Shown here piece after piece: positions 20,346 through 28,516 of a DNA stretch of 44,435 bases (positions within the stretch are counted from its first letter, which is position 1; each line of letters starts with the position of its first letter). This DNA comes from Neorhizobium sp. SHOUNA12A (lineage in GTDB: Bacteria > Pseudomonadota > Alphaproteobacteria > Rhizobiales > Rhizobiaceae): contig NZ_JALBGV010000048.1 of assembly GCF_023006505.1 (NCBI RefSeq), positions 1 to 44,435 of the forward strand. The letters are read 5' to 3'. A program made the position numbers and the translations under genes. The notes under the pieces are model-generated. The model did not search any database. It saw only the letters and a list, made by a program, of their open reading frames with translations, and was not told the DNA's origin.

Positions 20346-21217
20346 TTCTGCCACCGTTCGGCGCGGGTGCGCAGCCAGATGTAGAGGATGTTGGAAATGC
20401 CGGTGATGACGATCATGCCGAGAGCCAAAGCGTAGCCGAGGTTCGGATTGTGCAGCACGTCACCGCGGATCTGGGCGTAGAGCAGGATCGGCACGATGTT
20501 GAGCGAGGATCCGGTCAGGGCATAGGCGGTTGCGATCGCGCCGAAGGCGTTGGCGAAAAGGAGAAGCGTGGCGCCCATCAGGCTTGGCCACAGGATAGGC
20601 AGCACCACCATGCGCCAATATTGCCAGGTGGATGCGCCGAGGATCTCGGATGCCTCGCGCCATTCCTTTTTCAACCCGTCGAGCGCCGGGGTCAGGATCA
20701 GCACCATCAGCGGGATCTGGAAGAACATGTAGGTGATCGTCAGGCCGAAGAACGAGAGAAGGTTGAACCCCGTCGAATAGAGATTGAAGCCGAACCAGTC
20801 GCGCATGAAGACGGTGACCAGACCGGTCCGACCGAGCGTCGCCAGGAAAGCGAAGGCGAGCGGCACGCCGGCGAAGTTCGATGCGACGCCGGAAAACGTG
20901 AGCAGGCTGGAGCGGATCCAGGACGGCACGCCGCCGAGCACAACCGCCCAGGCGAGGAAGAAGCCGATCAACGCGCCGCCGAGTGCAGACGCAACGGATA
21001 CCCGGATACTGATCCAGTAGGCGCCGAGGATGGACGGCGAAAAGAGATCGGCAATATTCTGAAACGTGAATTCGCCCGCCGGATTGAAGAAGGCGCCGAC
21101 GATCAGATAGAGCGTCGGGACAATCAGGAAAGCGAGCGCAAATACCATGAACGGCACGATGCCGAGCCAGTCGATGACTGTCCGGCGGTCGATGAATGAC
21201 GTGGATGCGGTGGTCAT
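20342..21217 (-). CDS. ABC importer permease 1 (PotB-like)
   Basis: The product from the ATG at 21217 is 291 residues; a longer frame to 21325 would start at a GTG inside the coding end of the binding-protein gene and is rejected. The ribosome site is weak, so the start is uncertain. Six or more hydrophobic segments are visible, beginning WLGIVPFMVFALAFLIVP, and the EAA loop reads WREASEILGASTWQYWRMVVLP. It precedes permease 2 with a four-base overlap and follows the binding-protein gene after a strong hairpin. Confidence 0.88.
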   Translation of the reverse strand: MTTASTSFIDRRTVIDWLGIVPFMVFALAFLIVPTLYLIVGAFFNPAGEFTFQNIADLFSPSILGAYWISIRVSVASALGGALIGFFLAWAVVLGGVPSWIRSSLLTFSGVASNFAGVPLAFAFLATLGRTGLVTVFMRDWFGFNLYSTGFNLLSFFGLTITYMFFQIPLMVLILTPALDGLKKEWREASEILGASTWQYWRMVVLPILWPSLMGATLLLFANAFGAIATAYALTGSSLNIVPILLYAQIRGDVLHNPNLGYALALGMIVITGISNILYIWLRTRAERWQK

Positions 21218-21246
21218 GAATGCTGGCCATCCAGGGGAAACGGGAA

Positions 21247-21274
21247 ACCTCCCGCGCCGGGCGGCGCGGGAGGT
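21247..21274 (-). repeat. Strong hairpin between binding-protein and permease genes
   Basis: ACCTCCCGCGCC (21247-21258) pairs perfectly with GGCGCGGGAGGT (21263-21274) around a four-base loop; on the minus strand TTTCCC follows. It sits in the only sizeable gap of the operon, just after the stop of the binding-protein gene. Such intercistronic hairpins usually keep binding-protein mRNA abundant over permease mRNA by partial termination or by blocking 3' decay. Confidence 0.75.
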
Positions 21275-21288
21275 CAATCCTGATGCGA

Positions 21289-22395
21289 TTACTTGGAGAC
21301 GTTGGCGCCGACCACGGTATCCCACTTCTTGGTAATGGTTTCCTTGGCGGCGGACTGCTGGGCGAGCGTCGGGAATACGGCCTTCTCATAGGCTGCTGCC
21401 GGGGGCAAGGCGTCGAGCAGGTTCTTCGGGATCTTGTTGCTCTTGGCAAGATCGTTGAAGCGGATCGGGTGGCAATATCCCTTCAGCCAGCCGAGCTGAC
21501 CTTCGTCGGAATAGAGGTATTCCATCCAGAGCTTCGCAGCGTTCGGATGCGGAGCGAAAGCGGAAATCGCCTGCACGTAGACGCCTGCAACAACGCCGCT
21601 TGCCGGTACCACGACCTCGAAGGGCGGGTTGCCCTTCAGGCTTTCGCCCCAGGACAGGGCATTATAGTCCCAGGCGATGATGATCGGCGTGGTGCCCTGC
21701 GCAAACGGGGCGGCCTTGCCGGTGACAGGCACGAAATTGCCCTTCTTGTTGAGTTCCGCGAAGAACTTCAGGCCTTCGTCGCCGGCCTTGGCGGAGTCGC
21801 CCTTGGCGCCGGAGAGGCCGGCAGCATAAACGCCCTGAACGGCCTGGTTGGCGCCGCGCGGATCACCGGCGAGAGCGACTGCGTTGGCATAGTCGGACTT
21901 CAGCAGGTCGGACCAGTCCTTCGGAGACGTCTTGACGAGGTCCTTGTTCACCAGGAAAGCCAGAACGCCGTAATAGTCGCCGTACCAGTAGCCGTCTGCG
22001 TCCTTGGCGTCGGCCGGGATCGAATCCCAGGTGGAGACCTTGTAGGGCTGGATCAGGCCGTCGGCCTTGGCGGACGGGCCGAACGACAGGCCGACGTCGA
22101 TGACGTCGGGAGCCTGCGGGCCCTTGTTGCCCTTGTTGGCCTTGATCGCTTCGATTTCGTCGCCCGAACCGGCGTCCGGGTTCAATTCGTTGACTTCGAG
22201 GCCGTACTTCGCCTTGAATCCGGCGATGACGTCGCCGTAGCCGCACCAGCTATGGGGCAGCGCGATCGTGGTCAGCGTGCCTTCCTTCTTCGCGGCTGCG
22301 ATCAGCTCGGCGCTGGGCGCCGCGGCGGCGATGGCCGTGGAGGCGATGACGATGGCGGTCGTCAGAGAAAGAAGACGTTGGGTCTTGTTGATCAA
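21289..22395 (-). CDS. ABC importer periplasmic binding protein
   Basis: The 368-residue protein starts with TTG at 22395; AGGAGG seven bases upstream supports this unusual start, and no in-frame ATG gives a signal peptide. The signal is INKTQRLLSLTTAIVIASTAIAAAA with cleavage near APSA. The mature part is a family-1/6 extracellular solute-binding protein (TLTTIALPHSW, PDVIDVGLSFG, WDYNALSWGES), the type found in PotD, FbpA and aminoethylphosphonate systems. It is the first gene of the operon. The ligand is unknown; the divergent amine/amino-acid catabolic genes beyond the regulator make an amine-like ligand an attractive guess only. Confidence 0.85.
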   Translation of the reverse strand: MINKTQRLLSLTTAIVIASTAIAAAAPSAELIAAAKKEGTLTTIALPHSWCGYGDVIAGFKAKYGLEVNELNPDAGSGDEIEAIKANKGNKGPQAPDVIDVGLSFGPSAKADGLIQPYKVSTWDSIPADAKDADGYWYGDYYGVLAFLVNKDLVKTSPKDWSDLLKSDYANAVALAGDPRGANQAVQGVYAAGLSGAKGDSAKAGDEGLKFFAELNKKGNFVPVTGKAAPFAQGTTPIIIAWDYNALSWGESLKGNPPFEVVVPASGVVAGVYVQAISAFAPHPNAAKLWMEYLYSDEGQLGWLKGYCHPIRFNDLAKSNKIPKNLLDALPPAAAYEKAVFPTLAQQSAAKETITKKWDTVVGANVSK

Positions 22396-22465
22396 GGTAT
22401 CCTCCTAGGGGTTCAGGTCGTGTAGTCCGGATCGTTTCGGCGCGACTCGTAGAGCCAGTTCATGT

Positions 22466-22503
22466 ATCGTATATGACAGCCCGGAGGATGAGCATTTGCT
22501 CAT
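22466..22503 (-). promoter_or_regulatory. Candidate promoter and operator of the ABC operon
   Basis: ATGAGCATTTGCTCAT (22488-22503) is a perfect inverted repeat (7-2-7). On the minus strand a TACGAT (-10-like, 22466-22471) lies 16 bases downstream of it, so the palindrome covers the expected -35. It sits about 95-110 bases ahead of the TTG start, between that gene and the adjacent RpiR regulator gene, which is the natural candidate to bind it. Confidence 0.5.
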
Positions 22504-22543
22504 GAAACTCCCGGATTGCCGGCATATTTCTTAACCCGACCGA

Positions 22544-23434
22544 TCAGTCGGGACGGCTCTGGCGGCCCGGGCGGCGGAACAGCATCGTCCGCTCGAACAG
22601 GCCTTCCAGAGAGTTCATGCGTTCGCGAGTTTCCTCCCACGTCGCGCTCTGCACCGCCTCGATCAGCGCCTCGACGACGAACAGGGTGATGACGGAGCTG
22701 TCCCAGGCCGAGGGTGCCTCGATCCTCACCTTGAACGTGTGCTGTGCGTGCTTGGCAACGGGTGAAGCCCAGACGTCGGTCAGCAAGATGATGACGACGC
22801 CGTTAGCCCGTGCGGCCTCTGCCAGCGTCGCCATCTCCTGCTCGTAGCGGCGGATGTCGAAGATCACCAGGACGTCGCCGGCGCTCATGTTGAGAACATG
22901 CTGCGGCCAGGAGCTCGAATTGGTGGAGATCAGGGTCGTCTTGGGACGAATGACCTGCATATGGGTGAAGAAATATTCCGCGAGCGCACCGGTAATGCGG
23001 CCGCCGACGAAGTAGATGCCGCGGTTGCGGTCACGCAGAAGTGCGGCGGCCCCTTCGAAAGTCGTGGTGTCGAGATCCGAAAGTGTGTCGCGCAGATTGG
23101 CGGTGATCGCGTCGGCAAAGCGATTGAGGATATGTGTGCCCGGGGCGTTGGACGCCCACCGGTCGTGCTTGGCGATCGGGTTGGAGATGGTCGCCTCGAG
23201 CTCGTGATGCAGATGCGACTGGAATTCCGGGTAGCCCTTGTAGCCGAGCTTCTGCACCATCCGCGCAACCGTCGGCGTCGAAACACGGGCGTTCTCCGCG
23301 ATCACAGTGATGCTGCCGAGCCCTGACACCGGATAGTTCTCCAATAGGCTGTCCGCCAACTGTTTTTCCGCGCGCGTCAGGCTATCGTAACGAACACGAA
23401 TGACATCCGATACGGTGCGTGCAGTTGGTGGCAC
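22544..23434 (-). CDS. RpiR/MurR-family transcription regulator with SIS domain
   Basis: The 296-residue protein starts with GTG at 23434, supported by GGAGGGAA eight bases upstream. Residues 1-80 form the RpiR-type helix-turn-helix (LLENYPVSGLGSITVIAEN, STPTVARMVQKLGYKGYPEF). Residues about 120-260 are a SIS domain (GIYFVGGRITGALAEYF, STNSSSWPQHVLNMSAGDV, VVIILLTD), which normally binds a phosphosugar or related anion. It lies upstream of the ABC operon on the same strand and is divergent from the formylglutamate-amidohydrolase-like gene, so it may regulate both directions. Some RpiR members in Proteobacteria control amino-acid or amine use rather than sugars. Confidence 0.88.
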   Translation of the reverse strand: MPPTARTVSDVIRVRYDSLTRAEKQLADSLLENYPVSGLGSITVIAENARVSTPTVARMVQKLGYKGYPEFQSHLHHELEATISNPIAKHDRWASNAPGTHILNRFADAITANLRDTLSDLDTTTFEGAAALLRDRNRGIYFVGGRITGALAEYFFTHMQVIRPKTTLISTNSSSWPQHVLNMSAGDVLVIFDIRRYEQEMATLAEAARANGVVIILLTDVWASPVAKHAQHTFKVRIEAPSAWDSSVITLFVVEALIEAVQSATWEETRERMNSLEGLFERTMLFRRPGRQSRPD

Positions 23435-23605
23435 TAAAACTGTTCCCTCCGGTCTTCGCCGGTTATCGAAAAGATTAACAATCGTTTCTGCGGAGAAGTC
23501 AACGGTTCCTTTGAAGAGAAATTTTCAGAATCCCGTTGACGGCGGCAGGAAAGTGAAGAATTCTCTTCTTAATCCAATTTAAACGATTTTTTCCGGAACG
23601 CGTCG

Positions 23606-24382
23606 ATGCTGATCCAGTCGGAATTCTTCTCGGAGGCGGATGGCGGACCCGTTGCCCTGGACAATGCCGGCGGCCGGGGAGATGTGCTTCTCGTCTGCGA
23701 ACACGCCTCGCGGCGCCTGCCGGAACGCTACGGCGATCTCGGACTTTCCGCGGATGCGCTCGCCTCGCATATCGCCTGGGATCCGGGAGCGCTTGCCGTC
23801 TCCCGGCTGATGTCGAAGAGCCTCGACGCGACGCTGATCCACCAGCGGTTTTCGCGGCTCATCTACGACTGCAACCGGCCGCCGGATTCGCCTGCCGCCA
23901 TGCGTGACGTGTCCGAGGTCTTCCGGATCCCCGGCAACGAGAACCTGTCCGAGGCGGAGAAGTCCCGACGCACCACGGCGCTGTACCTGCCATTCCACGG
24001 CCGCATCCGCGAGGAGATCGCGGCGCGGCGGGCGAGGGGGCAGAAGACGGTGCTGGTCACCATTCACAGTTTCACGCCGGTCTATTTCGGCAGGGAGCGC
24101 CCGGTCGAGATCGGCATCCTGCACGATACCGACAGCCGGCTTGCCGACCGGATGCTGGAGGCAGCATCCGACACCCATCTCTACCGCGTCGAACGCAACG
24201 AGCCTTACGGGCCGGCGGACGGCGTAACGCATACGCTGGAAGTCCACGCCCTGCCGGCGGGACTTCTCAACGTCATGATCGAAATCAGGAACGATCTGAT
24301 AACGGACGAAATCGGCCAGGGGGTCGTGGCCGATTTCTTGACAGGATTGCTGCGGGAAAGCCTCGCAGACATCCAAGGATAA
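23606..24382 (+). CDS. N-formylglutamate amidohydrolase-family protein
   Basis: The 258-residue protein has the FGase family pattern: VLLVCEHAS near residue 33, HIAWDPGA, RLIYDCNRPPDSP, VTIHSFTPVYFGRERPVEIG and a C-terminal LEVHALPAGLLNVMIEIRNDLI. Conserved His, Glu and Asp residues for a zinc site are present. HutG-type members release formate from N-formylglutamate in histidine breakdown, but no other hut gene is here, and many relatives have other amide substrates. It begins a plus-strand run with an APC permease and a glutamine-synthetase-like ligase, so an amide of glutamate is a plausible substrate (inference). The start ATG has a weak GGAA ahead. The divergent 23435-23605 gap is AT-rich and includes GAAATTTTC at 23518-23526, a possible regulator site. 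Confidence 0.85.
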   Translation: MLIQSEFFSEADGGPVALDNAGGRGDVLLVCEHASRRLPERYGDLGLSADALASHIAWDPGALAVSRLMSKSLDATLIHQRFSRLIYDCNRPPDSPAAMRDVSEVFRIPGNENLSEAEKSRRTTALYLPFHGRIREEIAARRARGQKTVLVTIHSFTPVYFGRERPVEIGILHDTDSRLADRMLEAASDTHLYRVERNEPYGPADGVTHTLEVHALPAGLLNVMIEIRNDLITDEIGQGVVADFLTGLLRESLADIQG

Positions 24383-24483
24383 GACCCGGGGAGCAGCAGC
24401 TCGCATGCCCGTGGTTAACCTCCGCGGGAAGGACAAACCGGATGGCCGCGATGGCGCGGTCTTTCTGCCAACAGGGGGAAGTC

Positions 24484-26076
24484 ATGTCCGATTATACCGA
24501 AGGCGACAAAAAGCAGGACATTCATATCCTGCATTCCATGGGTTATGCGCAGGAACTCGAGCGCCGCATGAGCTCGTTTTCCAACTTCGCAATTTCATTT
24601 TCCATCATTTGCATTCTCTCCGGCGGCATCAATTCGCTGGCGCAGGCGACGTCGGGTGTCGGCGGGGCCGCAATCGGCATCGGCTGGCCGATCGGCTGCA
24701 TCATCTCTCTCTTTTTCGCGCTCGGCATGGCGCAGATTTCATCCGCCTATCCGACGGCCGGGGGGCTTTATCACTGGAGTTCCATCCTCGGGACGCGCTT
24801 TACCGGCTGGCTCACCGCCTGGCTCAATCTTCTCGGACTGATCACCGTTCTCGGGGCGATCAACATCGGTACCGCCCTTTTCCTCGGCGGCACGTTCGGC
24901 GCGCAGCTTGGCATTGCCGATGCGACCGGCGTTGTTTCTCCGGGGATACAGGTGGTTCTGGTGATCCTGTTCACCATCGTCCAGGCGGCGATCAACCATT
25001 TCGGCATCGGCCTCACGGCCAAGCTCACCGATTTCTCGGGCACGCTGATCCTGGTGACGGCGGCGGTCCTGACCATCGCCTGCCTCATCTACGCACCGAC
25101 GCACGATATTTCGCGGCTCTGGACTTTCACCAATTATTCCGGTGATGCGGGCGGGGCCGTTTGGCCTCAGTCCGACAGCATGTGGTATATCTTCGCGCTC
25201 GGCCTGTTGCTGCCGATCTACACGATCACCGGTTATGACGCCTCGGCGCATACGTCGGAGGAAACCAAGAAGGCGGCGCTGTCGGTGCCCCGTTCGATGG
25301 TCTCCGCCGTGCTCTGGTCGTCGCTTGCCGGCTGGGTCATGCTGTCGGCCTTCGTCATCGCCATCCCGGACATGGCCGCAGGCGCCAAGCAGGGCTGGGC
25401 CGTGTTCTTCACCACGATCAACACCATCATGCCGGCCTGGCTGGTGACGGTGCTCTATGTCGCCATCTTCATCTCGCAGTTCCTCTGCGGGCTTGCGACC
25501 GTCACCTCATGCTCGCGAATGATCTTTGCGTTTTCGCGTGATGGCGGGATCCCGGTCGGCTCAAAGACGCTCGCAAGCGTCAGCCCGAAATTCCGTACGC
25601 CCGTCGCCGCGATCTGGACGGGGGCGGCTCTCGAAAGCCTGTTCGTCTGGGGTGCGCTGTTCATCTCGGTGGGCGAGGCAAGCCTCTACGTCACGGTCGT
25701 CAACGCGACCCTGATCTTCCTTTTCCTTTCCTTCCTCTTCCCGATCGTGCTCGGCATCTTCGCCTACGGCACTAAAAAATGGCCCGCGCCAGGGCCCTGG
25801 GATCTCGGCCAGGGCGTCTACAAGACAGTCGGCGTACTGGCGACGCTTGGCATGGTGCTGATCATCTACATCGCCATCCAGCCGCCGAACGACAAGGTGC
25901 TTGCGGTCACCGTCGGCCTTATCGTCCTTGCGATAATCATCTGGTTCGCGGTCGAGAACAAGCGCTTCAAGGGGCCTCCGATCGGTGACATGATCGCCAA
26001 GCGCAAGGCCGAAATCGCTGCTGCGGAAGCGGCAGTCGGCGAAACCGGAGCGGTCTCGCCGGTACCGGGCGAATAA
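24484..26076 (+). CDS. APC-superfamily amino acid/amine permease (ACT type)
   Basis: The ATG at 24484 follows AGGGGGA; an in-frame ATG at 24442 lacks a site. The 530-residue protein has about 12 hydrophobic segments. The first, with SSFSNFAISFSIICILSGG, matches the consensus of the APC family, and the region MAQISSAYPTAGGLYHWSS is typical of the eukaryotic-like amino-acid/choline-transporter branch (GABA, choline, amines). A later ITGYDASAHTSEETKKA is also characteristic. It would import a small amine or amino acid. It stands 101 bases after the FGase-like gene and 74 before the glutamine-synthetase-like gene, so the substrate is probably glutamylated after uptake. Confidence 0.88.
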   Translation: MSDYTEGDKKQDIHILHSMGYAQELERRMSSFSNFAISFSIICILSGGINSLAQATSGVGGAAIGIGWPIGCIISLFFALGMAQISSAYPTAGGLYHWSSILGTRFTGWLTAWLNLLGLITVLGAINIGTALFLGGTFGAQLGIADATGVVSPGIQVVLVILFTIVQAAINHFGIGLTAKLTDFSGTLILVTAAVLTIACLIYAPTHDISRLWTFTNYSGDAGGAVWPQSDSMWYIFALGLLLPIYTITGYDASAHTSEETKKAALSVPRSMVSAVLWSSLAGWVMLSAFVIAIPDMAAGAKQGWAVFFTTINTIMPAWLVTVLYVAIFISQFLCGLATVTSCSRMIFAFSRDGGIPVGSKTLASVSPKFRTPVAAIWTGAALESLFVWGALFISVGEASLYVTVVNATLIFLFLSFLFPIVLGIFAYGTKKWPAPGPWDLGQGVYKTVGVLATLGMVLIIYIAIQPPNDKVLAVTVGLIVLAIIIWFAVENKRFKGPPIGDMIAKRKAEIAAAEAAVGETGAVSPVPGE

Positions 26077-26091
26077 CCTTCACCGACATCA

Positions 26092-26124
26092 TTGGCGGAG
26101 GCCGCGATGTGCGGCCTCCGCCAA
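26092..26124 (+). repeat. 14-bp perfect hairpin between permease and ligase genes
   Basis: TTGGCGGAGGCCGC (26092-26105) pairs without mismatch with GCGGCCTCCGCCAA (26111-26124), leaving a GATGT loop. No T-run follows, so it is not a classical terminator. It sits 16 bases after the permease stop and 27 before the ligase ATG, and may stabilise the upstream mRNA or reduce read-through. Confidence 0.75.
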
Positions 26125-26150
26125 ATGTTCAAAGGCCAGATGGATCGATC

Positions 26151-27521
26151 ATGACCAGTCATTATTCTTTCGACGAACTCAAAAAAGATGTTGCCGAGGG
26201 CCGCATCGATACGATCATCGCTGCCCAGGTGGACATGCAGGGTCGCCTGATGGGCAAACGGTTCCAGGCGGAATATTTCGTCGAGAGCGCCTATCAGGAA
26301 ACCCATAGCTGCAACTATCTGCTGGCGACCGATATCGAGATGGAGACCATCTCCGGCTACAAGGCGACCAGCTGGGAACAGGGGTATGGCGACTATACGA
26401 TGAAGCCGGATCTTGCGACGCTACGCAAACTCCCCTGGCTCGAAGGCACGGCGCTGGTTCTCTGCGACGTGCTCGACCATCACACCCATGCGGACGTGCC
26501 GCATTCGCCGCGCGCCATCCTGAAGGCCCAGGTGAAGCGGTTGGAGGCGATGGGCATGTCCGCCTTCATGGCGACCGAACTCGAATTCTTCCTGTTCGAC
26601 CAGACCTACGATCAGGCGCGCGAAAGCAGCTACCGCAATCTCAAACTGGCGAGCGGCTACAACGAGGACTACCACATCTTCCAGACCACCAAGGAAGAGG
26701 AGGTCATGCGGGCGATCCGCACCGGCCTGCAGGGTGCCGGCATTCCGGTGGAGAACTCCAAGGGCGAGGCTTCGGCCGGCCAGGAGGAAATCAACGTCCG
26801 CTACGCCGATGCGTTGACCATGGCCGACCGGCACGTGATCATCAAGAATGCGTGCAAGGAGATCGCCTGGGGCAAGGGCAAGGCGATTACCTTCCTCGCC
26901 AAGTGGAATTATTCGGCCGCCGGCAGTTCGTCGCATATTCACCAGTCGCTGTGGAGCGCCGACGGCAAGACCCCGCTGTTCTTCGACAAGGACGACGAAC
27001 ACGGCATGTCGGAACTGATGAAACATTATATCGCCGGGCTGCTTAGCCATGCCGGCGAGATCACCTATTTCCTGGCACCCTACATCAATTCCTACAAGCG
27101 TTTCATGGCCGGCACGTTCGCGCCGACCAAGGCAGTCTGGTCGAAGGACAACCGTACCGCGGGCTACCGTCTTTGCGGCGAGGCGTCCAAGGGAATCCGC
27201 ATCGAATGCCGCGTCGGCGGTTCCGACCTCAACCCGTATCTCGCCATGGCGGCGCTGATTGCCGCCGGTATCGACGGGATCGAGAAGAAGATGGCGCTGG
27301 AGCCTGCCTTCGTCGGCGACGCCTATGGCGGCAAGGGTATCCGCGAGATCCCGAAGACGCTGCGCGAGGCGATCGATCTCATGGACGGTTCGGAACTGCT
27401 GCGCTCGGCCTTCGGCAACGACGTCATCGACCACTATGTCCGAGCCGGCCAATGGGAGCAGGAGGAATACGATCGCCGCGTGACGGATTGGGAAGTGGCA
27501 CGCGGTTTCGAGAGAGCTTGA
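26151..27521 (+). CDS. Glutamine-synthetase-like gamma-glutamyl-amine ligase
   Basis: From the ATG at 26151 the product is 456 residues (a longer start at 26109 lies in the hairpin and is rejected; the ribosome site is weak). It has the glutamine-synthetase beta-grasp (VDMQGRLMGKRF) and catalytic domain: FMATELEFFLFD (metal glutamates), GQEEINVRYADAL, SSSHIHQSLW (ATP/metal histidine), SYKRFMAGTFAPT, NRTAGYR and IECRVGGSDLNPYLAMAAL. The adenylylation tyrosine motif of GlnA is absent. Such paralogues (PuuA, IpuC, GlnA3/GlnA4 types) join glutamate to putrescine, ethanolamine or alkylamines rather than ammonia. The adjacent permease and downstream alcohol and aldehyde dehydrogenases support that role. 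Substrate unproven. Confidence 0.85.
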   Translation: MTSHYSFDELKKDVAEGRIDTIIAAQVDMQGRLMGKRFQAEYFVESAYQETHSCNYLLATDIEMETISGYKATSWEQGYGDYTMKPDLATLRKLPWLEGTALVLCDVLDHHTHADVPHSPRAILKAQVKRLEAMGMSAFMATELEFFLFDQTYDQARESSYRNLKLASGYNEDYHIFQTTKEEEVMRAIRTGLQGAGIPVENSKGEASAGQEEINVRYADALTMADRHVIIKNACKEIAWGKGKAITFLAKWNYSAAGSSSHIHQSLWSADGKTPLFFDKDDEHGMSELMKHYIAGLLSHAGEITYFLAPYINSYKRFMAGTFAPTKAVWSKDNRTAGYRLCGEASKGIRIECRVGGSDLNPYLAMAALIAAGIDGIEKKMALEPAFVGDAYGGKGIREIPKTLREAIDLMDGSELLRSAFGNDVIDHYVRAGQWEQEEYDRRVTDWEVARGFERA

Positions 27522-27599
27522 GATAATCGCAATACTGGGGTGCGCTTGTTGTCATTATGGCATTATGTTAAGCTATTTCCACAACCTGCGGGAATGGTC

Positions 27600-28070
27600 A
27601 TGAGCCCTATAGACAGTGAATGGTTTTATCAGAAACTCGATCAGGGACAGAAATCTTTGCGCGATTTGGCTCGCTTCATGTCGCTCGATCCCAGTGCCGT
27701 ATCGCGGATGCTGAAGGGCGAACGGAAGATGAGCGCAGATGAGCAGGACGATATCGCCGCCTTCCTCGGGATAAATCTCGAGGAGGTGGCCGCGCACCGG
27801 CGGGGCAAGGTGTTCGGATTTGAGGAGACGAAGCAAGGCAGCTATGACGCCACCGGCTACTCGGACACTCAGCCGGCCAAAATGTTCACGAAAGACGATA
27901 TCATCTACAAGGATGGCAAGCGTTGGATGGAGAAGGAGGACGGCACGCTGATCGAGTTGCATCCCGGTTACGGTTGTATGGCTGGTACGATCACCGTCAT
28001 GCCGGGCGTCGATCTGACGGCGCCAATGGACTGGGATGAGGAGTTGGGCGAGAAGCTTTATAATGAGTAG
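27600..28070 (+). CDS. XRE-type antitoxin of a PIN toxin-antitoxin pair
   Basis: The ATG at 27600 is preceded by GGGA; the frame runs back to 27540 without a better start. The 156-residue protein has an HTH of the Cro/cI type at about 15-55 (SLRDLARFMSLDPSAVSRML) and an acidic C-terminal half without recognised motif (FTKDDIIYKDGKRWMEKEDG). It overlaps the PIN gene by eight bases, as expected for an antitoxin upstream of its toxin. Base composition is visibly lower in GC than the flanking catabolic genes, pointing to acquisition. It interrupts the run between the ligase and aldehyde dehydrogenase genes. Confidence 0.8.
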   Translation: MSPIDSEWFYQKLDQGQKSLRDLARFMSLDPSAVSRMLKGERKMSADEQDDIAAFLGINLEEVAAHRRGKVFGFEETKQGSYDATGYSDTQPAKMFTKDDIIYKDGKRWMEKEDGTLIELHPGYGCMAGTITVMPGVDLTAPMDWDEELGEKLYNE

Positions 28071-28479
28071 TCGGTTTCTGCTCGATACATGTTTTGTTAT
28101 CTGGATGTCGCAAAAGGAGGTGCTGTCGCCGGTGGCTTTGGAGTCGCTCGGAGAGAGCCAGGCTAGAAGGATTCCGGTTTTCGTTTCCGCTGCGACAGCT
28201 TGGGAAATGGGCATGCTGCTCGCCAAAGGTCGTATTCGTGAATCCCGGGATGCCCAGCAATGGTACCGCGACTATCTGCGGGACGGGAATTTTACAGAAC
28301 ATCCCGTGACCTCCACGATTTTTATTGCGTCCTCGTTCCTGCCCCAGCCTATTCACAAGGACCCGATCGACCGTATTCTGATTGCCACCGCGCGGGAGCA
28401 CGATCTGACCATCATCACGCGCGACCGCGCGATTCTTTCCTATGGACATGCGGGCCATGTCCGCACGCTTGCCTGTTAA
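28063..28479 (+). CDS. PIN-domain ribonuclease toxin (VapC-like)
   Basis: The 138-residue protein starts at the ATG at 28063, inside the end of the antitoxin gene. The PIN-domain acidic residues are present: D8 in FLLDTCF, E48 in ATAWEMG, D100/D103 in HKDPIDRILIATA and D121 in IITRD. VapC toxins are magnesium-dependent RNases, usually cutting tRNA or rRNA, held inactive by the neighbouring antitoxin. All residues are intact, so it is probably active. The pairing with an XRE protein rather than an AbrB- or RHH-type antitoxin is less common. Confidence 0.88.
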   Translation: MSSRFLLDTCFVIWMSQKEVLSPVALESLGESQARRIPVFVSAATAWEMGMLLAKGRIRESRDAQQWYRDYLRDGNFTEHPVTSTIFIASSFLPQPIHKDPIDRILIATAREHDLTIITRDRAILSYGHAGHVRTLAC

Positions 28480-28516
28480 CCCCTCGGGGCCTGCTGATTT
28501 TCTGGAGCCTATATCA

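Noticed and set aside
23606..24382. Calling this gene hutG of a histidine operon
   Set aside because: No hutU, hutH or hutI is near, and the neighbours are a permease and glutamyl ligase, so only the family name is given.
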